Shown in pieces: positions 1 to 8,998 of a stretch of DNA of 64,000 bases. Position 1 is the first letter of the stretch, and every line of letters begins with the position of its first letter. The position numbers and the translations under genes are program-made. The notes under the pieces are model-generated. The model was not told the DNA's origin and did no database searches. It saw only the letters and a list, made by a program, of their open reading frames with translations. This DNA is from Gammaproteobacteria bacterium Ga0077536 (GTDB lineage Bacteria > Pseudomonadota > Gammaproteobacteria > Ga0077536), in the NCBI GenBank assembly GCA_001464935.1, contig LNEL01000062.1, positions 33,116 through 97,115 on the forward strand, read 5' to 3'.

Positions 1-2
1 TC

Positions 3-371
3 GTCAAATGGGTGCTCGCGCCGGCCGATCGCGACGCGCTGCGTGGGCGGCTGGCGAGCCGCTTCGCGGCGATGCTCGAACAGGGACTCGTCAACGAAGT
101 GCGGGGGCTGCGTGCGCGTCCCGGGATCGGACCGGACTGCCCGGCGCTGCGCGCGGTGGGCTATCGTGAAGTCTGGCGTCATCTCGACGGTGAACTAGAT
201 CGCGCCGCGATGGTCGATGCAGCAGTGACCGCCACCCGCCAGTACGCCAAGCGCCAATACACCTGGTTTCGTGCCGAACGTGACGCGCAGTGGTTCGACA
301 GCACCGACCGCGGTGTGCTCGACGAACTGATCAATGATCTCAATTCGCGAGCCAAAATCGTTGATTTTTGA
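3..371 (+). CDS. miaA: tRNA dimethylallyltransferase MiaA, C-terminal part (cut by window edge)
   Basis: Last 122 codons of the enzyme that adds a dimethylallyl group to N6 of A37 in tRNAs reading UNN codons. The frame is open from base 3 with no start, so the gene begins outside the window, and it ends at TGA 369-371. The GYREVW stretch and the terminal RQYAKRQYTWFR segment are typical of the MiaA C-terminal region. hfq follows 136 bases on, the usual miaA-hfq-hflX-hflK-hflC order of Gammaproteobacteria, which supports the call. No frameshift is seen in the visible part. Confidence 0.95.
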   Translation, partial: VKWVLAPADRDALRGRLASRFAAMLEQGLVNEVRGLRARPGIGPDCPALRAVGYREVWRHLDGELDRAAMVDAAVTATRQYAKRQYTWFRAERDAQWFDSTDRGVLDELINDLNSRAKIVDF

Positions 372-507
372 GTATACTCGCAGCCGACTTAGCCTTTTCT
401 GCTGGCTGTCCGTCCGACGGCATCGGGGTTTCAAGGGAGACCGATACCGCCACTTTGGGCAACGGCACTACGGCCGGAACGCGACGACCAATAACAAGGA
501 GACTCTC

Positions 508-750
508 ATGAGCAAAGGCCAATCCCTGCAGGAACCCTATCTGAATGCGTTGCGCAAGGAGCGCATCCCGGTTTCCATCTACCTGGTGAACGGGATCAAG
601 CTGCAGGGCCAGATCGAGTCGTTCGATCAGTTCGTCATTCTGCTCAAGAACTCAGTGAGTCAGATGGTCTACAAACACGCGATTTCGACGGTTGTGCCCT
701 CGCGCAACGTCAAGCTGCCGCGTGCCGACGGCGAGCCCGAAGAGGAATAA
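508..750 (+). CDS. hfq: RNA chaperone Hfq
   Basis: Hexameric Sm-like RNA chaperone that pairs small RNAs with mRNAs in the cytoplasm. The 80-residue product matches E. coli Hfq almost residue for residue in the first 65 positions: the Sm1 region (about 22-48, with VSIYLVNGIKLQGQ and FDQFVILLKN) and the Sm2 region with Y55-K56-H57 that binds U-rich RNA. The C-terminal tail is short and acidic (ends EPEEE), so the long disordered tail of the E. coli protein is absent. ATG 508 was chosen because AAGGAG lies at 495-500 with good spacing. hflX starts 15 bases after the stop, so the two are probably co-transcribed. Confidence 0.98.
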   Translation: MSKGQSLQEPYLNALRKERIPVSIYLVNGIKLQGQIESFDQFVILLKNSVSQMVYKHAISTVVPSRNVKLPRADGEPEEE

Positions 751-765
751 ACGGAAGCATGAAAT

Positions 766-2094
766 TTGTTTGATCGACACCAGGGCGGCGAACGCGCCGT
801 CCTCGTCAATGTCATCCTGGCGTCGCCCGCGACGCCGGGTGACCCCGCAGAATTCGCCGAATTGGCAAGCTCGGCCGGCGTCGAGTGCGTTGGCACCCTC
901 AGCGCGCGCCGTGATCGTCCCGATCCGAAGCACTTCATCGGAGAAGGCAAGGCCGAAGAACTGAAGGCGCTCGTCGCCGACGTGCAGGCCGACGTCGTGC
1001 TGTTCGACCGCACGCTGAGTCCGGCCCAGGAACGCAACCTCGAACGCCTGTTGAGCTGCCGTGTGATCGATCGCACCGGCGTCATCCTCGACATCTTCGC
1101 GCAGCGCGCGCGGTCGTTCGAAGGCCAGCTGCAGGTTGAAATGGCGCAGCTGCGTCATCTGTCGACGCGCCTCGTGCGCGGCTGGACCCACCTCGAACGG
1201 CAACGCGGCGGCATCGGCCTGCGCGGTCCGGGCGAAACGCAGCTCGAAACCGATCGACGGCTCATCGGCAACCGCATCAAGCAGCTCAACGAGAAGCTCG
1301 AAAAGCTGCGGCGGCAGCGTCAGCAGAGCGCCCGCGCGCGCCGCCGCGCTTCGCTGTCGACAGCCGCGCTCGTCGGTTACACGAATGCCGGCAAGTCGAC
1401 GCTGTTCAACCGTCTGACCAGCAGCGAAACCTATGCTGCCGACCAGCTGTTCGCCACGCTGGACACCACACTGCGACGCATGAACGTGCCGGGCGAGCAT
1501 CCGGTGCTGCTGAGCGACACGGTCGGCTTCATTCGCGATCTGCCCCCCGATCTGGTCGCGGCATTTCATGCGACGCTCGATGAAACGAAGGACGCCACGC
1601 TGCTGCTGCACATCATCGATGCCAGCGCCGAAGACATGGAATCGAAGCGCGAGGAAGTCATCAACGTGCTCGAGAGCATCGGGGCGCGCGAGACGCCGCT
1701 GCTCGAGGTCTACAACAAGATCGATCTCTGTGCCGGACTCGAGCCGCGCATCGAACGCGACGAACACGGCGCACCGGTAGCGGTGTGGGTGTCGGCGTGG
1801 AGCGGCGTCGGGCTCGATCTGCTGCGCGCGGCGATTGCCGAGCGCCTCGATCTCGAAAAGCTCGCGCGGCGTATTGAACTCAGGCCCGCCGATGGCAGGT
1901 TGCGGGCCCAACTGTACGAAATGGGCGCTGTCCTGCACGAGGAAGCGCTCGAGGAGGGCGGCTGGCGTCTGGATGTCACCCTGAGCCCGGGCCGCTGGGC
2001 AAGGTTGATGCCGGACGTGCCGTTGCCGGCACCGCTCGCGGCCGTCGCGATCGACGATTTCGAGGCAGATACGGAGGCGGAGGTGGGCCCCTGA
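766..2094 (+). CDS. hflX: ribosome-dissociating GTPase HflX
   Basis: GTPase that binds the 50S subunit and splits stalled or heat-damaged ribosomes. 442 residues. N-terminal HflX domain (about 1-190) with SPAQERNLER and the GIGLRGPGETQLETDRR linker, then the G domain: G1 GYTNAGKST at 204-212, G3 DTVGF, G4 NKID. The likely start is TTG 766, because the product then begins MFDRHQGGERAVLV, which matches the family start, and GGAAG lies 8 bases upstream. A four-codon frame ATGAAATTTGTTTGA (759-773) overlaps this start. The gene follows hfq directly, so expression is probably coupled to it. Confidence 0.97.
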   Translation: MFDRHQGGERAVLVNVILASPATPGDPAEFAELASSAGVECVGTLSARRDRPDPKHFIGEGKAEELKALVADVQADVVLFDRTLSPAQERNLERLLSCRVIDRTGVILDIFAQRARSFEGQLQVEMAQLRHLSTRLVRGWTHLERQRGGIGLRGPGETQLETDRRLIGNRIKQLNEKLEKLRRQRQQSARARRRASLSTAALVGYTNAGKSTLFNRLTSSETYAADQLFATLDTTLRRMNVPGEHPVLLSDTVGFIRDLPPDLVAAFHATLDETKDATLLLHIIDASAEDMESKREEVINVLESIGARETPLLEVYNKIDLCAGLEPRIERDEHGAPVAVWVSAWSGVGLDLLRAAIAERLDLEKLARRIELRPADGRLRAQLYEMGAVLHEEALEEGGWRLDVTLSPGRWARLMPDVPLPAPLAAVAIDDFEADTEAEVGP

Positions 2095-2121
2095 GCCCGC
2101 CGCCGCGTCTGCTGCATCGCG

Positions 2122-2151
2122 TTGCCCTCCCTGTCGTAACCCACTTACAAT
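2122..2151 (+). promoter_or_regulatory. possible sigma-70 promoter for hflK-hflC
   Basis: TTGCCC (2122-2127), 18-base spacer, TACAAT (2146-2151), in the 96-base gap between hflX and hflK. Read by eye against the sigma-70 consensus; it would give hflKC transcription independent of hfq-hflX. In E. coli the same operon has internal promoters, so the idea is reasonable but unproven. Confidence 0.4.
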
Positions 2152-2190
2152 CCGCGCACCCGCAAGTCCGCCCCGACTCGAGAAAAGCCA

Positions 2191-3342
2191 ATGGCCTGGA
2201 ATGACAACAACAACAACGACCGCGACCCATGGGGCGGCCGGCGCAATGAGCAGGGCCCGCCCGATCTCGACGAGGTCGTGAAAAAGATGCAGGAGAAACT
2301 CGGCGGCCTGTTCGGCGGCGGGCAGCGCGGCGGCCGTCAGCGCCCGCCGGCCGGCGAGACACCGAAGGCAGTCTGGTTCATCGGCGGCGCGATCATCCTC
2401 GCGCTGCTGTTCGTCGAAATGTTCTGGCGGATCGAACCGGCCGAGCGCGGCGTGGTGCTGCGCTTCGGCAAGCACGTCACGACGCTGCAACCGGGTCCGC
2501 ACATGCGCTTTCCTCGGCCGATCGAAAACGTGATTCGGGTCAACATCGATACCTTCCGCACGTTCACGCTCGATGCCACGATGCTGACGCGCGACGAGAA
2601 CATCGTCGACCTGCAGATCGCGGTGCAGTACCGCATCAACAACGTCGAGGACTACCTGCTGCGCATCGCCGATCCCGACGAATCCGTGCAGCGCGTGGCC
2701 GAGAGTTCGATCCGCGACATCATCGGCGCGAGCACCTTCGACTACGTGATCGGCGAAGGCCGCGCCGACATCGCGGTCAAGGCGCAGGAACTGATGCAGG
2801 ACATGCTCGACAACTACGAAGCCGGCATCGCGGTCACCAGCGTCAACATGCAGTCGGCGAATCCGCCCGAAGAAGTGAAGGCGTCGTACGACGACGCGAT
2901 CAAGTCGCGCGAAGACGAGCAGCGCAAGATCAACGAGGCCGAAGCCTACCGCAACGAAGTCGTCGAGCGTGCCCAGGGTGATGCGGCGCGTATCCGCCTC
3001 GAAGCCCAGGCGTACAAGGAACAGGTCGTCGCGCGCGCCGAAGGTGAGGCGCGGCGCTTCGAGCAGATGCTGACGGAGTACGAGAAGGCGCCGGCGGTCA
3101 TGCGCGAACGCCTGTACCTCGAAACAGTCGAGAGCGTGCTGCGTGACAGCACCAAGATCGTGATGGACGGTGGCAGCGGCAACGTGACCTACCTGCCGCT
3201 CGACAAGCTGATGGACCGTGGTCGCGGCAGCGCACCGGCGAGTGATGCACCGGTGGTCCAGCCCGGCAACGAAAATTACGTGCCTGCGCCTGCGGAATAC
3301 GCCCGCGAGCGCGAAGCGGCGCGCCTGAGAGGAGCCCGCTGA
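2191..3342 (+). CDS. hflK: FtsH protease modulator HflK (SPFH/band 7)
   Basis: Membrane-anchored SPFH protein that with HflC forms a large cage around the FtsH AAA protease and tunes its access to membrane substrates. 383 residues: a polar N-terminal stretch starting MAWNDNNNNDRDPWGG (a family hallmark), one membrane segment at about 60-78, an SPFH/band 7 domain (about 79-260), then a charged helical region rich in Glu/Arg/Ala and a tail with Pro/Ala. The stop TGA overlaps the hflC ATG by one base (TGATG), with a purine-rich GAGAGGAG just upstream, so the two subunits are translationally coupled. Confidence 0.97.
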   Translation: MAWNDNNNNDRDPWGGRRNEQGPPDLDEVVKKMQEKLGGLFGGGQRGGRQRPPAGETPKAVWFIGGAIILALLFVEMFWRIEPAERGVVLRFGKHVTTLQPGPHMRFPRPIENVIRVNIDTFRTFTLDATMLTRDENIVDLQIAVQYRINNVEDYLLRIADPDESVQRVAESSIRDIIGASTFDYVIGEGRADIAVKAQELMQDMLDNYEAGIAVTSVNMQSANPPEEVKASYDDAIKSREDEQRKINEAEAYRNEVVERAQGDAARIRLEAQAYKEQVVARAEGEARRFEQMLTEYEKAPAVMRERLYLETVESVLRDSTKIVMDGGSGNVTYLPLDKLMDRGRGSAPASDAPVVQPGNENYVPAPAEYAREREAARLRGAR

Positions 3343-4202
3343 TGGCCGCCCGCATCGTCATTCCAGTCGTCATTGCGCTGCTGATTGCGTGGGGCTGCAT
3401 GTTCCGCGTGTTCGAACAGGAGCGCGCGATCTTGTTCCAGCTCGGCGAGATCAAACGCGCCGATTATGAACCGGGTCTGTACCTGATGATCCCGGTGTTC
3501 CAGAACGTGCTGAAGTTCGACGGACGCCTGCAGACACTCGACGCCGAAGCCGCACGCTTCCTGACCGGTGAGAAGAAGGACGTGATCGTCGACTCCTTCG
3601 TCCGCTGGCGCATTCGCGATGTCGTGAAGTTCTACCTGGCCACCGGCGGCGATCAGCGCCGCGCCGGCATCCTCGTCTACCAGAAGATCAACGACGCGCT
3701 GCGCGTGGAGTTCGGCAAGCGCAAGGTGCAGGAAGTGGTTGCGGGCGAGCGCGGCAAGATCATGGAGATCGTGAAGAAGACGGCCGACGAGCGCGGCGAG
3801 GAGCTGGGGCTCGAAATCGTGGACGTCCGCATCAAGCGCATCGATCTGCCGGCGGAAGTCAGCAGCGCGGTGTACGAACGCATGCGCGCCGAGCGCGCCC
3901 GGGTCGCGCGCGAGCTGCGTGCACGCGGTGAGAAGGAAGCCACGCGCATTCGCGCCGATTCGGATCGGCAGGCGACAGTCATCAGCGCCGAAGCCTATCG
4001 TGATGCGGAAACCCTGCGCGGCGAAGGTGACGGCCGCTCCTCGCAGATCTACGCGCAGGCCTACAGCCGCGATCCGGAGTTCTACGAGTTCTATCGCAGC
4101 CTCAGCGCCTACCGGAACAGTTTCCGCAGCAAGGACGACATTCTGCTGCTGCGACCCGATTCGGACTTCTTCAAGTATTTCAACGATCCGTCGCGCCGCT
4201 GA
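3342..4202 (+). CDS. hflC: FtsH protease modulator HflC (SPFH/band 7)
   Basis: Partner of HflK in the periplasm-facing complex that regulates FtsH. 286 residues with an N-terminal membrane segment (about 3-22), an SPFH domain, and a helical C-terminal half containing ERARVARELRARGEKEATRIRADS, typical of HflC. It ends with the family-like run DDILLLRPDSDFFKYF. It begins inside the hflK stop codon. The next gene is a DUF2065 protein 24 bases away, as in E. coli, where yjeT follows hflC. Confidence 0.97.
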   Translation: MAARIVIPVVIALLIAWGCMFRVFEQERAILFQLGEIKRADYEPGLYLMIPVFQNVLKFDGRLQTLDAEAARFLTGEKKDVIVDSFVRWRIRDVVKFYLATGGDQRRAGILVYQKINDALRVEFGKRKVQEVVAGERGKIMEIVKKTADERGEELGLEIVDVRIKRIDLPAEVSSAVYERMRAERARVARELRARGEKEATRIRADSDRQATVISAEAYRDAETLRGEGDGRSSQIYAQAYSRDPEFYEFYRSLSAYRNSFRSKDDILLLRPDSDFFKYFNDPSRR

Positions 4203-4226
4203 CGCGGCGGGCGTTGTCGATCGGCG

Positions 4227-4412
4227 ATGTGGCAGGACCTGATGGCGGCAACGGCGCTGGTGTTCGTGTTCGAGGGCATCCTGCCGTTTCTCAGTCCCGT
4301 GCGTTACCGGCAGATGATGTCGCAGATGCTCGGGATGAGCGACGGCGGCTTGCGGACACTCGGTCTCCTCAGCATGATCGTCGGCCTTTTCGCACTCTAC
4401 CTCGTGAGATGA
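4227..4412 (+). CDS. DUF2065 small inner-membrane protein (YjeT-like)
   Basis: 61-residue protein with two hydrophobic segments (about 5-21 and 42-59) separated by a short polar loop containing SPVRYRQMMSQML, the conserved core of DUF2065. Function is unknown. Its position directly after hflC and before hisZ/purA is conserved across many Gamma- and Betaproteobacteria, which suggests a membrane role near the HflKC-FtsH complex, but that is only inference. hisZ begins 3 bases after its stop. Confidence 0.88.
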   Translation: MWQDLMAATALVFVFEGILPFLSPVRYRQMMSQMLGMSDGGLRTLGLLSMIVGLFALYLVR

Positions 4413-4415
4413 ACG

Positions 4416-5618
4416 ATGACGGGCGTTAGTCGCTGGTTATTGCCGGATGGCGTGGATGAAATCATTCCGCCGCTGGCGGCGGAAATGGAACAGCTGCGGC
4501 GCCGGGTCATCGATCTGATGGCGGGCTGGGGCTATCGACTCTGCATGCCGCCGCTGGTCGAATTCCTCGACTCGCTGCTGTCGGGGCTCGGCGAAGATCT
4601 CGACCTCCAGACTTTCAAACTGACCGACCAGGTCAGCGGGCGGATGCTGGGCATCCCCGCCGACATGACGCCGCAGGTCGCGCGCATCGACGCGCATCGC
4701 CTGCCGACCGACTGTCCGCAACGGCTGTGCTACATCGGGCCGGTGCTGCACACGCGCCCGGACAAGTTCGCGGGATCTCGCAACCCGCTGCAGATTGGCG
4801 CCGAGCTCTACGGCCACGCCGGCATCGAGAGCGATGCCGAAGTGATCTGCCTGCTCGTCGAAACGCTCGCCTGCGCCGGGATCAGCGACGTCACGCTCGA
4901 GCTCGGCCACATGGGCGTGTTCAAGGGGCTCGTCGCGGCGGCGATGCTCGACGCCGCCGGCAGTGCCCGCGTGCTGGAAGCGCTGCTGTTGAAATCTCCC
5001 GATGAACTGGAGACGGCCTGCGCGCAGGCGCAGGTGCCGGCCGGGCCTGCGACGTGGCTGCGGGGCCTGCTCGCCCACAACGGCGGTCCCGGGGTGCTCG
5101 ACGCCGCGTCCCGCGAGCTGGCCGATGCGCCGGCCGGCGTACGTGCCGCGCTGGCTGAACTGCGCGCCCTGATCGACCTGCTGCGCCAGCGCTGCCCGCA
5201 TCTCGACGTGCACGTCGACCTGGCCGAGCTGCGTGGCTATCACTATCACACCGGCGTGATGTTCGCGGCCTACACGCCGCGCGCGGGCAGGGCGATCGCC
5301 CGCGGCGGCCGCTATGACAACATCGGCGTGCAGTTCGGACGGCCACGGCCGGCCACAGGCTTCAGTACCGACCTCAAGGCGCTGGTGGCGCTGGCCCCGG
5401 CCGCCATGGCGCCGGCGCCCATCTTCGCGCCAGCCGGCACCGAGCCGGCCCTGCTCTCCGCGATTGCCGCGGCGCGCCGGGCGGGCGACATCGTCATCCA
5501 GGGCCTGCCCGGGCAGGCCGGCAACGGCGCAGACATGGGATGCTCGCGCCAGTTCAGTATCGTCGCGGGCAGTTGGCAGGTGGTCGACGCGACCGCCGTG
5601 AACACAGCACCGCAGTAA
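4416..5618 (+). CDS. hisZ: ATP phosphoribosyltransferase regulatory subunit HisZ
   Basis: Histidyl-tRNA synthetase paralogue that lacks aminoacylation and serves as the regulatory subunit of the short HisG enzyme in the first step of histidine synthesis. 400 residues, of the usual length. Class II synthetase-like features are present: LPDGVDEIIPPLAAEMEQLR at the start, a motif-2-like region with RLCYIGPVLH, and a late Gly-rich ARGGRYDN motif. The gene follows DUF2065 by 3 bases and precedes purA by 22 bases. No hisG lies in the window, so the catalytic partner must be encoded elsewhere. Confidence 0.95.
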   Translation: MTGVSRWLLPDGVDEIIPPLAAEMEQLRRRVIDLMAGWGYRLCMPPLVEFLDSLLSGLGEDLDLQTFKLTDQVSGRMLGIPADMTPQVARIDAHRLPTDCPQRLCYIGPVLHTRPDKFAGSRNPLQIGAELYGHAGIESDAEVICLLVETLACAGISDVTLELGHMGVFKGLVAAAMLDAAGSARVLEALLLKSPDELETACAQAQVPAGPATWLRGLLAHNGGPGVLDAASRELADAPAGVRAALAELRALIDLLRQRCPHLDVHVDLAELRGYHYHTGVMFAAYTPRAGRAIARGGRYDNIGVQFGRPRPATGFSTDLKALVALAPAAMAPAPIFAPAGTEPALLSAIAAARRAGDIVIQGLPGQAGNGADMGCSRQFSIVAGSWQVVDATAVNTAPQ

Positions 5619-5640
5619 ACGGGGACCAAAGGGGACCAAC

Positions 5641-6902
5641 GTGAGCAGATCCGTCGTAGTCATCGGCGCGCAATGGGGCGATGAAGGAAAAGGCAAGGTC
5701 GTGGACATGCTGACCGACCGGGCCGGCGCCGTCGTGCGCTTCCAGGGCGGGCACAACGCCGGCCACACGGTCGTCATCGGCGGGGACAAGACCGTTCTCC
5801 ACCTGATCCCGTCCGGCGTCCTGCGCGACGGCGTGCGTTGCCTGATCGGCAACGGCGTGGTCGTGTCGCCAGCCGCGCTGATGGAAGAAATCCTGATGCT
5901 CGAATCGCGCGGCGTGCCGGCGCGTGAACGCATCATGCTGAGCCCGGCGGCAACGCTGATCCTGCCGTATCATGCAGCGCTCGATCAGGCACGCGAGAAG
6001 GCGCGCGGCGCGCAGGCCATCGGGACCACCGGGCGCGGCATCGGCCCGGCCTACGAAGACAAGGCCGCGCGGCGCGCGCTGCGCGTCGACGACATGCTCT
6101 ATCGCGAGCGTTTCGCGGCGAAGCTCGGCGAAGTGCTCGACTATCACAACTTCGTCCTCACGCAGTACTACAAGGTCGCGAAGCTCGACTTCCAGCAGAT
6201 CCTCGACGAGCAGATGCGCTTTGCCGAGGAGATCAGCCCGATGGTCGGCGACGTCACCGGCGAAATCGACCGGCTGCAGAAGGCCGGCGAGAACCTGATG
6301 TTCGAAGGCGCGCAGGGCAGTCTGCTCGACATCGATCACGGTACCTACCCGTATGTCACCTCGTCGAACACGACCGCAGGCTATGCCGCGACCGGCAGTG
6401 GTGCGAGCCCGCGCTGCATCGATTACGTGCTCGGCATCACGAAGGCCTATACGACACGCGTCGGCGGCGGCCCGTTCCCGACCGAACTGTTCGACGAACT
6501 CGGCCAGCATCTCGCGACGCGTGGGCACGAGTTCGGCGCGACCACGGGTCGCGCGCGACGCGCTCGCGGATGGTCAACGGGATTTCGGGCCTCTGCGTGA
6601 CCAAGCTCGACGTGCTCGATGGCATCGACGAAATCCGCGTCTGCGTCGGTTACCGCTCGCCGCGCGGCGAAACCTCCGCCGCGCCGATGGGTGCCGAAGC
6701 GATGGCGGAAGTCGAGCCGATCTACGAAACGCTGCCGGGCTGGCGCGAGCCGACTTACGGCATCACCGAATATCCCCGGTTGCCGGAGAATGCGCGGCGC
6801 TATCTCGAGCGCATTGCCGAACTGACCGAAACGCCGATCGACATCATTTCGACCGGCCCCGATCGGGCGCAGACCATCGTGCTGCGCCATCCGTTCGCCT
6901 GA
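5641..6902 (+). pseudogene. purA: adenylosuccinate synthase PurA, frameshifted by an apparent internal deletion of about 31 bases
   Basis: Enzyme joining IMP and aspartate with GTP, the first step to AMP. The GTG start follows AAAGGGG. The first frame runs 5641-6600 and carries WGDEGKGK (Asp14), GGHNAGH (His42) and all family blocks up to EFGATTGR at 6532-6552. The second frame resumes with MVNGISGLCVTKLDVLDG at 6570 and runs to the normal C-terminus ending TIVLRHPFA at 6902. Between TGR and MVN only 17 bases are present where about 48 (16 residues, the RRRTGW-VAVRRA loop of E. coli PurA) are expected, so about 31 bases are missing, which shifts the frame and removes the Arg-rich substrate loop. 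The break sits in a run of alternating C and G, so an assembly or sequencing fault is as likely as a true mutation. Confidence 0.85.
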
Positions 6903-6942
6903 TCGCGACGTCTCGCGAGCGGGCCCCGAGGAAGCAAGCAGG

Positions 6943-7518
6943 ATGGATGATCCTTTCGAGCGCTTCGCGAACTGGTTCGCGGAAGCCGAGCAGCGCGAGC
7001 CGAACAATCCCGGCGCCATGTCGGTGGCCACCGTGGACACCCATGGCAGACCTTCGTCGCGCATGGTGTTGCTGCGCGGCTTCGATGCCCGCGGCTTCGT
7101 GTTCTACACGAACCTCGAGAGCCGCAAGGGGCATGACCTGCGCACGAACGCCTATGTCGCGCTGTGCTTCCACTGGAAGTCGCTGGACCGCCAGGTGCGC
7201 ATCGAAGGCAAGACCCAGATCGTCAATGCCGAAGAGGCCGATGCCTACTTCGCCAGCCGGCCGAAGGATTCGCAGATAGGTGCGTGGGCATCGAAGCAGT
7301 CCGAGCCGCTGACGGCGCGCTTCGAACTCGAGACACGAGTCGCGAAGTACGGCGTGCTCTATGGGATCGGCAAGGTGCCGCGCCCGCCGTTCTGGTCCGG
7401 CTATCGCGTGGTGCCGGACGCCATCGAGTTCTGGGAAGAGCGGCCATTCCGCCTGCACGATCGCACGCAGTATCGACTGGGCGCAGACGGCTGGCAGAGC
7501 ACGAAGCTGTTCCCCTGA
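6943..7518 (+). CDS. pdxH: pyridoxamine 5'-phosphate oxidase PdxH
   Basis: FMN enzyme oxidising pyridoxine or pyridoxamine 5'-phosphate to PLP. 191 residues, somewhat shorter than E. coli PdxH (218) because of a short N-terminus. Visible family marks: GRPSSRMVLLRGFD, FYTNLESRKGHDL, FHWKSLDRQVRIEG, and the C-terminal signature FWEERPFRLHDRTQYR. It lies 40 bases after purA on the same strand. PLP made here would serve several enzymes in the window (SerC, the 28.2 kb aminotransferase), but co-regulation is not shown. Confidence 0.96.
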   Translation: MDDPFERFANWFAEAEQREPNNPGAMSVATVDTHGRPSSRMVLLRGFDARGFVFYTNLESRKGHDLRTNAYVALCFHWKSLDRQVRIEGKTQIVNAEEADAYFASRPKDSQIGAWASKQSEPLTARFELETRVAKYGVLYGIGKVPRPPFWSGYRVVPDAIEFWEERPFRLHDRTQYRLGADGWQSTKLFP

Positions 7519-7534
7519 GCGTCCCCGCGCCCGC

Positions 7535-8752
7535 TCAGACGCCCCGCAGCTTCGACGCGAGGCCGAACGTCAGGACCAGCGCGAGCGCGTTCAAGCCGGC
7601 GGCGATCCCGAACGCGGGCCCGTAGCCACCCGTCGCGTCGTACAGCCAGCCGGCGAGCCATGGCCCGAGCGCCGACGGCGCCGCGGCGAGTGCGAAGATC
7701 GCGCCGACGATACCCGCGACGTGCGCGCGGCCGAACAGCAATGAACACAGCGGCGCGAGCACGGTCACCCCGCCACCATACGCAAAGCCGAAGAGGGCGC
7801 CTGCCGCCCACAGCAGCGCCAGATCACCCGCCGCCATGAACAGACCGAAGGCGATGCTCTGCAGCGCGAAGATGCCGAGCAGCGTCGGCAGCTGGCCGCA
7901 GCGATCGAGCATCAACCCGCAGGACAGGCGGCCCGCGACGCCACCCACCCCGATCGCGCTCAACACGGAGGCCGCCGCCACCTTGCCGAGACCGAGATCC
8001 TCGGCATACGCAGCCGCGTGTACGAACGGCACGAACACCGCGAGCCAGGTCGCCACGTAAATGGCGACGAGCAGCCAGAATTCGCGCCGTCGCAGGCAGT
8101 CCCGCACGGTGGCGCCGGTCGTCGCCGCGAGACCGGCCGCGGGCAGCGCGTCGCCGTCGGGTGACAGGCCGTGCGACTCGGGATCGCGCAACATGAAACG
8201 CGCCGCGACGAGCATCAGCGCCGCACAGGCTATCGACAGCACGCCGAGCGACACGCGCCAGCCCCAGGCTGCGGCGAGCGCGGCGGCGAGCGGCGGCACG
8301 AAGAAATTGCCGAAACTCGTGCCGCTGGAAGCAAGGCCCACTGCCGTGCCGCGCCGGCGCGTGAACCAGCGCGCGACCGTCGCATTGCACGGCACCCACG
8401 CGACGCTCATGCCGAGCGCGGCGATGACGCCCAGACTCAGGTTCAGTTGCCATAGCGAAGTCGCGAGCGCGCTCAGGCCCCAGCCGAGCCCCAGCAGCGC
8501 AGCGCCAATCGCAATCACCACGCGCGGTCCGACGCGATCGGTCGCGCGGCCGGTATACAGGCTCAGCACGCTGTAGCCGAACACGTAAAGGGAATAGGGC
8601 AGGGCCGTCTGCGCGCGCGTCCAGCCGAGTTCATCCGACATGCCGGTGACGAAGATGCCGAAGCTGAACTGCAGGCCGTAGGCGAGAAACAGCACGGAAA
8701 ACGCCGCGGCAACGACGAACCAGCCCGGAAACACGCGCGCAGCCGGTGACAT
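7535..8752 (-). CDS. MFS transporter, monocarboxylate/oxalate-formate (OFA-like) type
   Basis: Inner-membrane carrier of about 405 residues with about 12 hydrophobic helices. Begins MSPAARVFPGWFVVAAAF, which resembles the GWFVVAAAF start of OFA/monocarboxylate porters, and has the loop 2-3 motif GRATDRVGPR. ATG 8752 was preferred to an upstream start 40 codons earlier because the upstream part is Arg/Cys-rich and not membrane-like. It ends 16 bases from the pdxH stop in convergent orientation. Substrate unknown; the nearby acyl-CoA enzymes would fit a carboxylate, but that is only context. Confidence 0.85.
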   Translation of the reverse strand: MSPAARVFPGWFVVAAAFSVLFLAYGLQFSFGIFVTGMSDELGWTRAQTALPYSLYVFGYSVLSLYTGRATDRVGPRVVIAIGAALLGLGWGLSALATSLWQLNLSLGVIAALGMSVAWVPCNATVARWFTRRRGTAVGLASSGTSFGNFFVPPLAAALAAAWGWRVSLGVLSIACAALMLVAARFMLRDPESHGLSPDGDALPAAGLAATTGATVRDCLRRREFWLLVAIYVATWLAVFVPFVHAAAYAEDLGLGKVAAASVLSAIGVGGVAGRLSCGLMLDRCGQLPTLLGIFALQSIAFGLFMAAGDLALLWAAGALFGFAYGGGVTVLAPLCSLLFGRAHVAGIVGAIFALAAAPSALGPWLAGWLYDATGGYGPAFGIAAGLNALALVLTFGLASKLRGV

Positions 8753-8998
8753 GGCGTCAGCGCGTGGTCGCGCGGGTGCGCGGCGCGGGCACAGGCCGAA
8801 AATGAGCGCGGGTGAGCAATGACACCCGCGCAAGCATAGCCGAACGGGGCGGTGAACATCGGCGGTGGGCAACGCCTGAGGGCATGTCTTTGCTCGCCGC
8901 CCTTGCTGCGCTTCGCCACCGCCCGGAGCCTTGGCAGGCGACGACGTCGCCCGCGCCCTGAACGGCGCGCCGGACGTCGTGCCGGGCGCCGTGTCGGA

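Noticed and set aside
370..379. Palindrome GAGTATACTC and TATACT just after miaA as an hfq promoter
   Set aside because: No -35 hexamer at a fitting distance, and hfq can be read from miaA; too weak to list.
652..2502. A minus-strand open frame of over 600 codons opposite hflX and hflK
   Set aside because: Mirror of conserved genes with no recognisable product or ribosome site.
5619..5640. Tandem GGGGACCA before purA as a regulatory repeat
   Set aside because: Two copies of an 8-base word that also form the ribosome site; probably chance.
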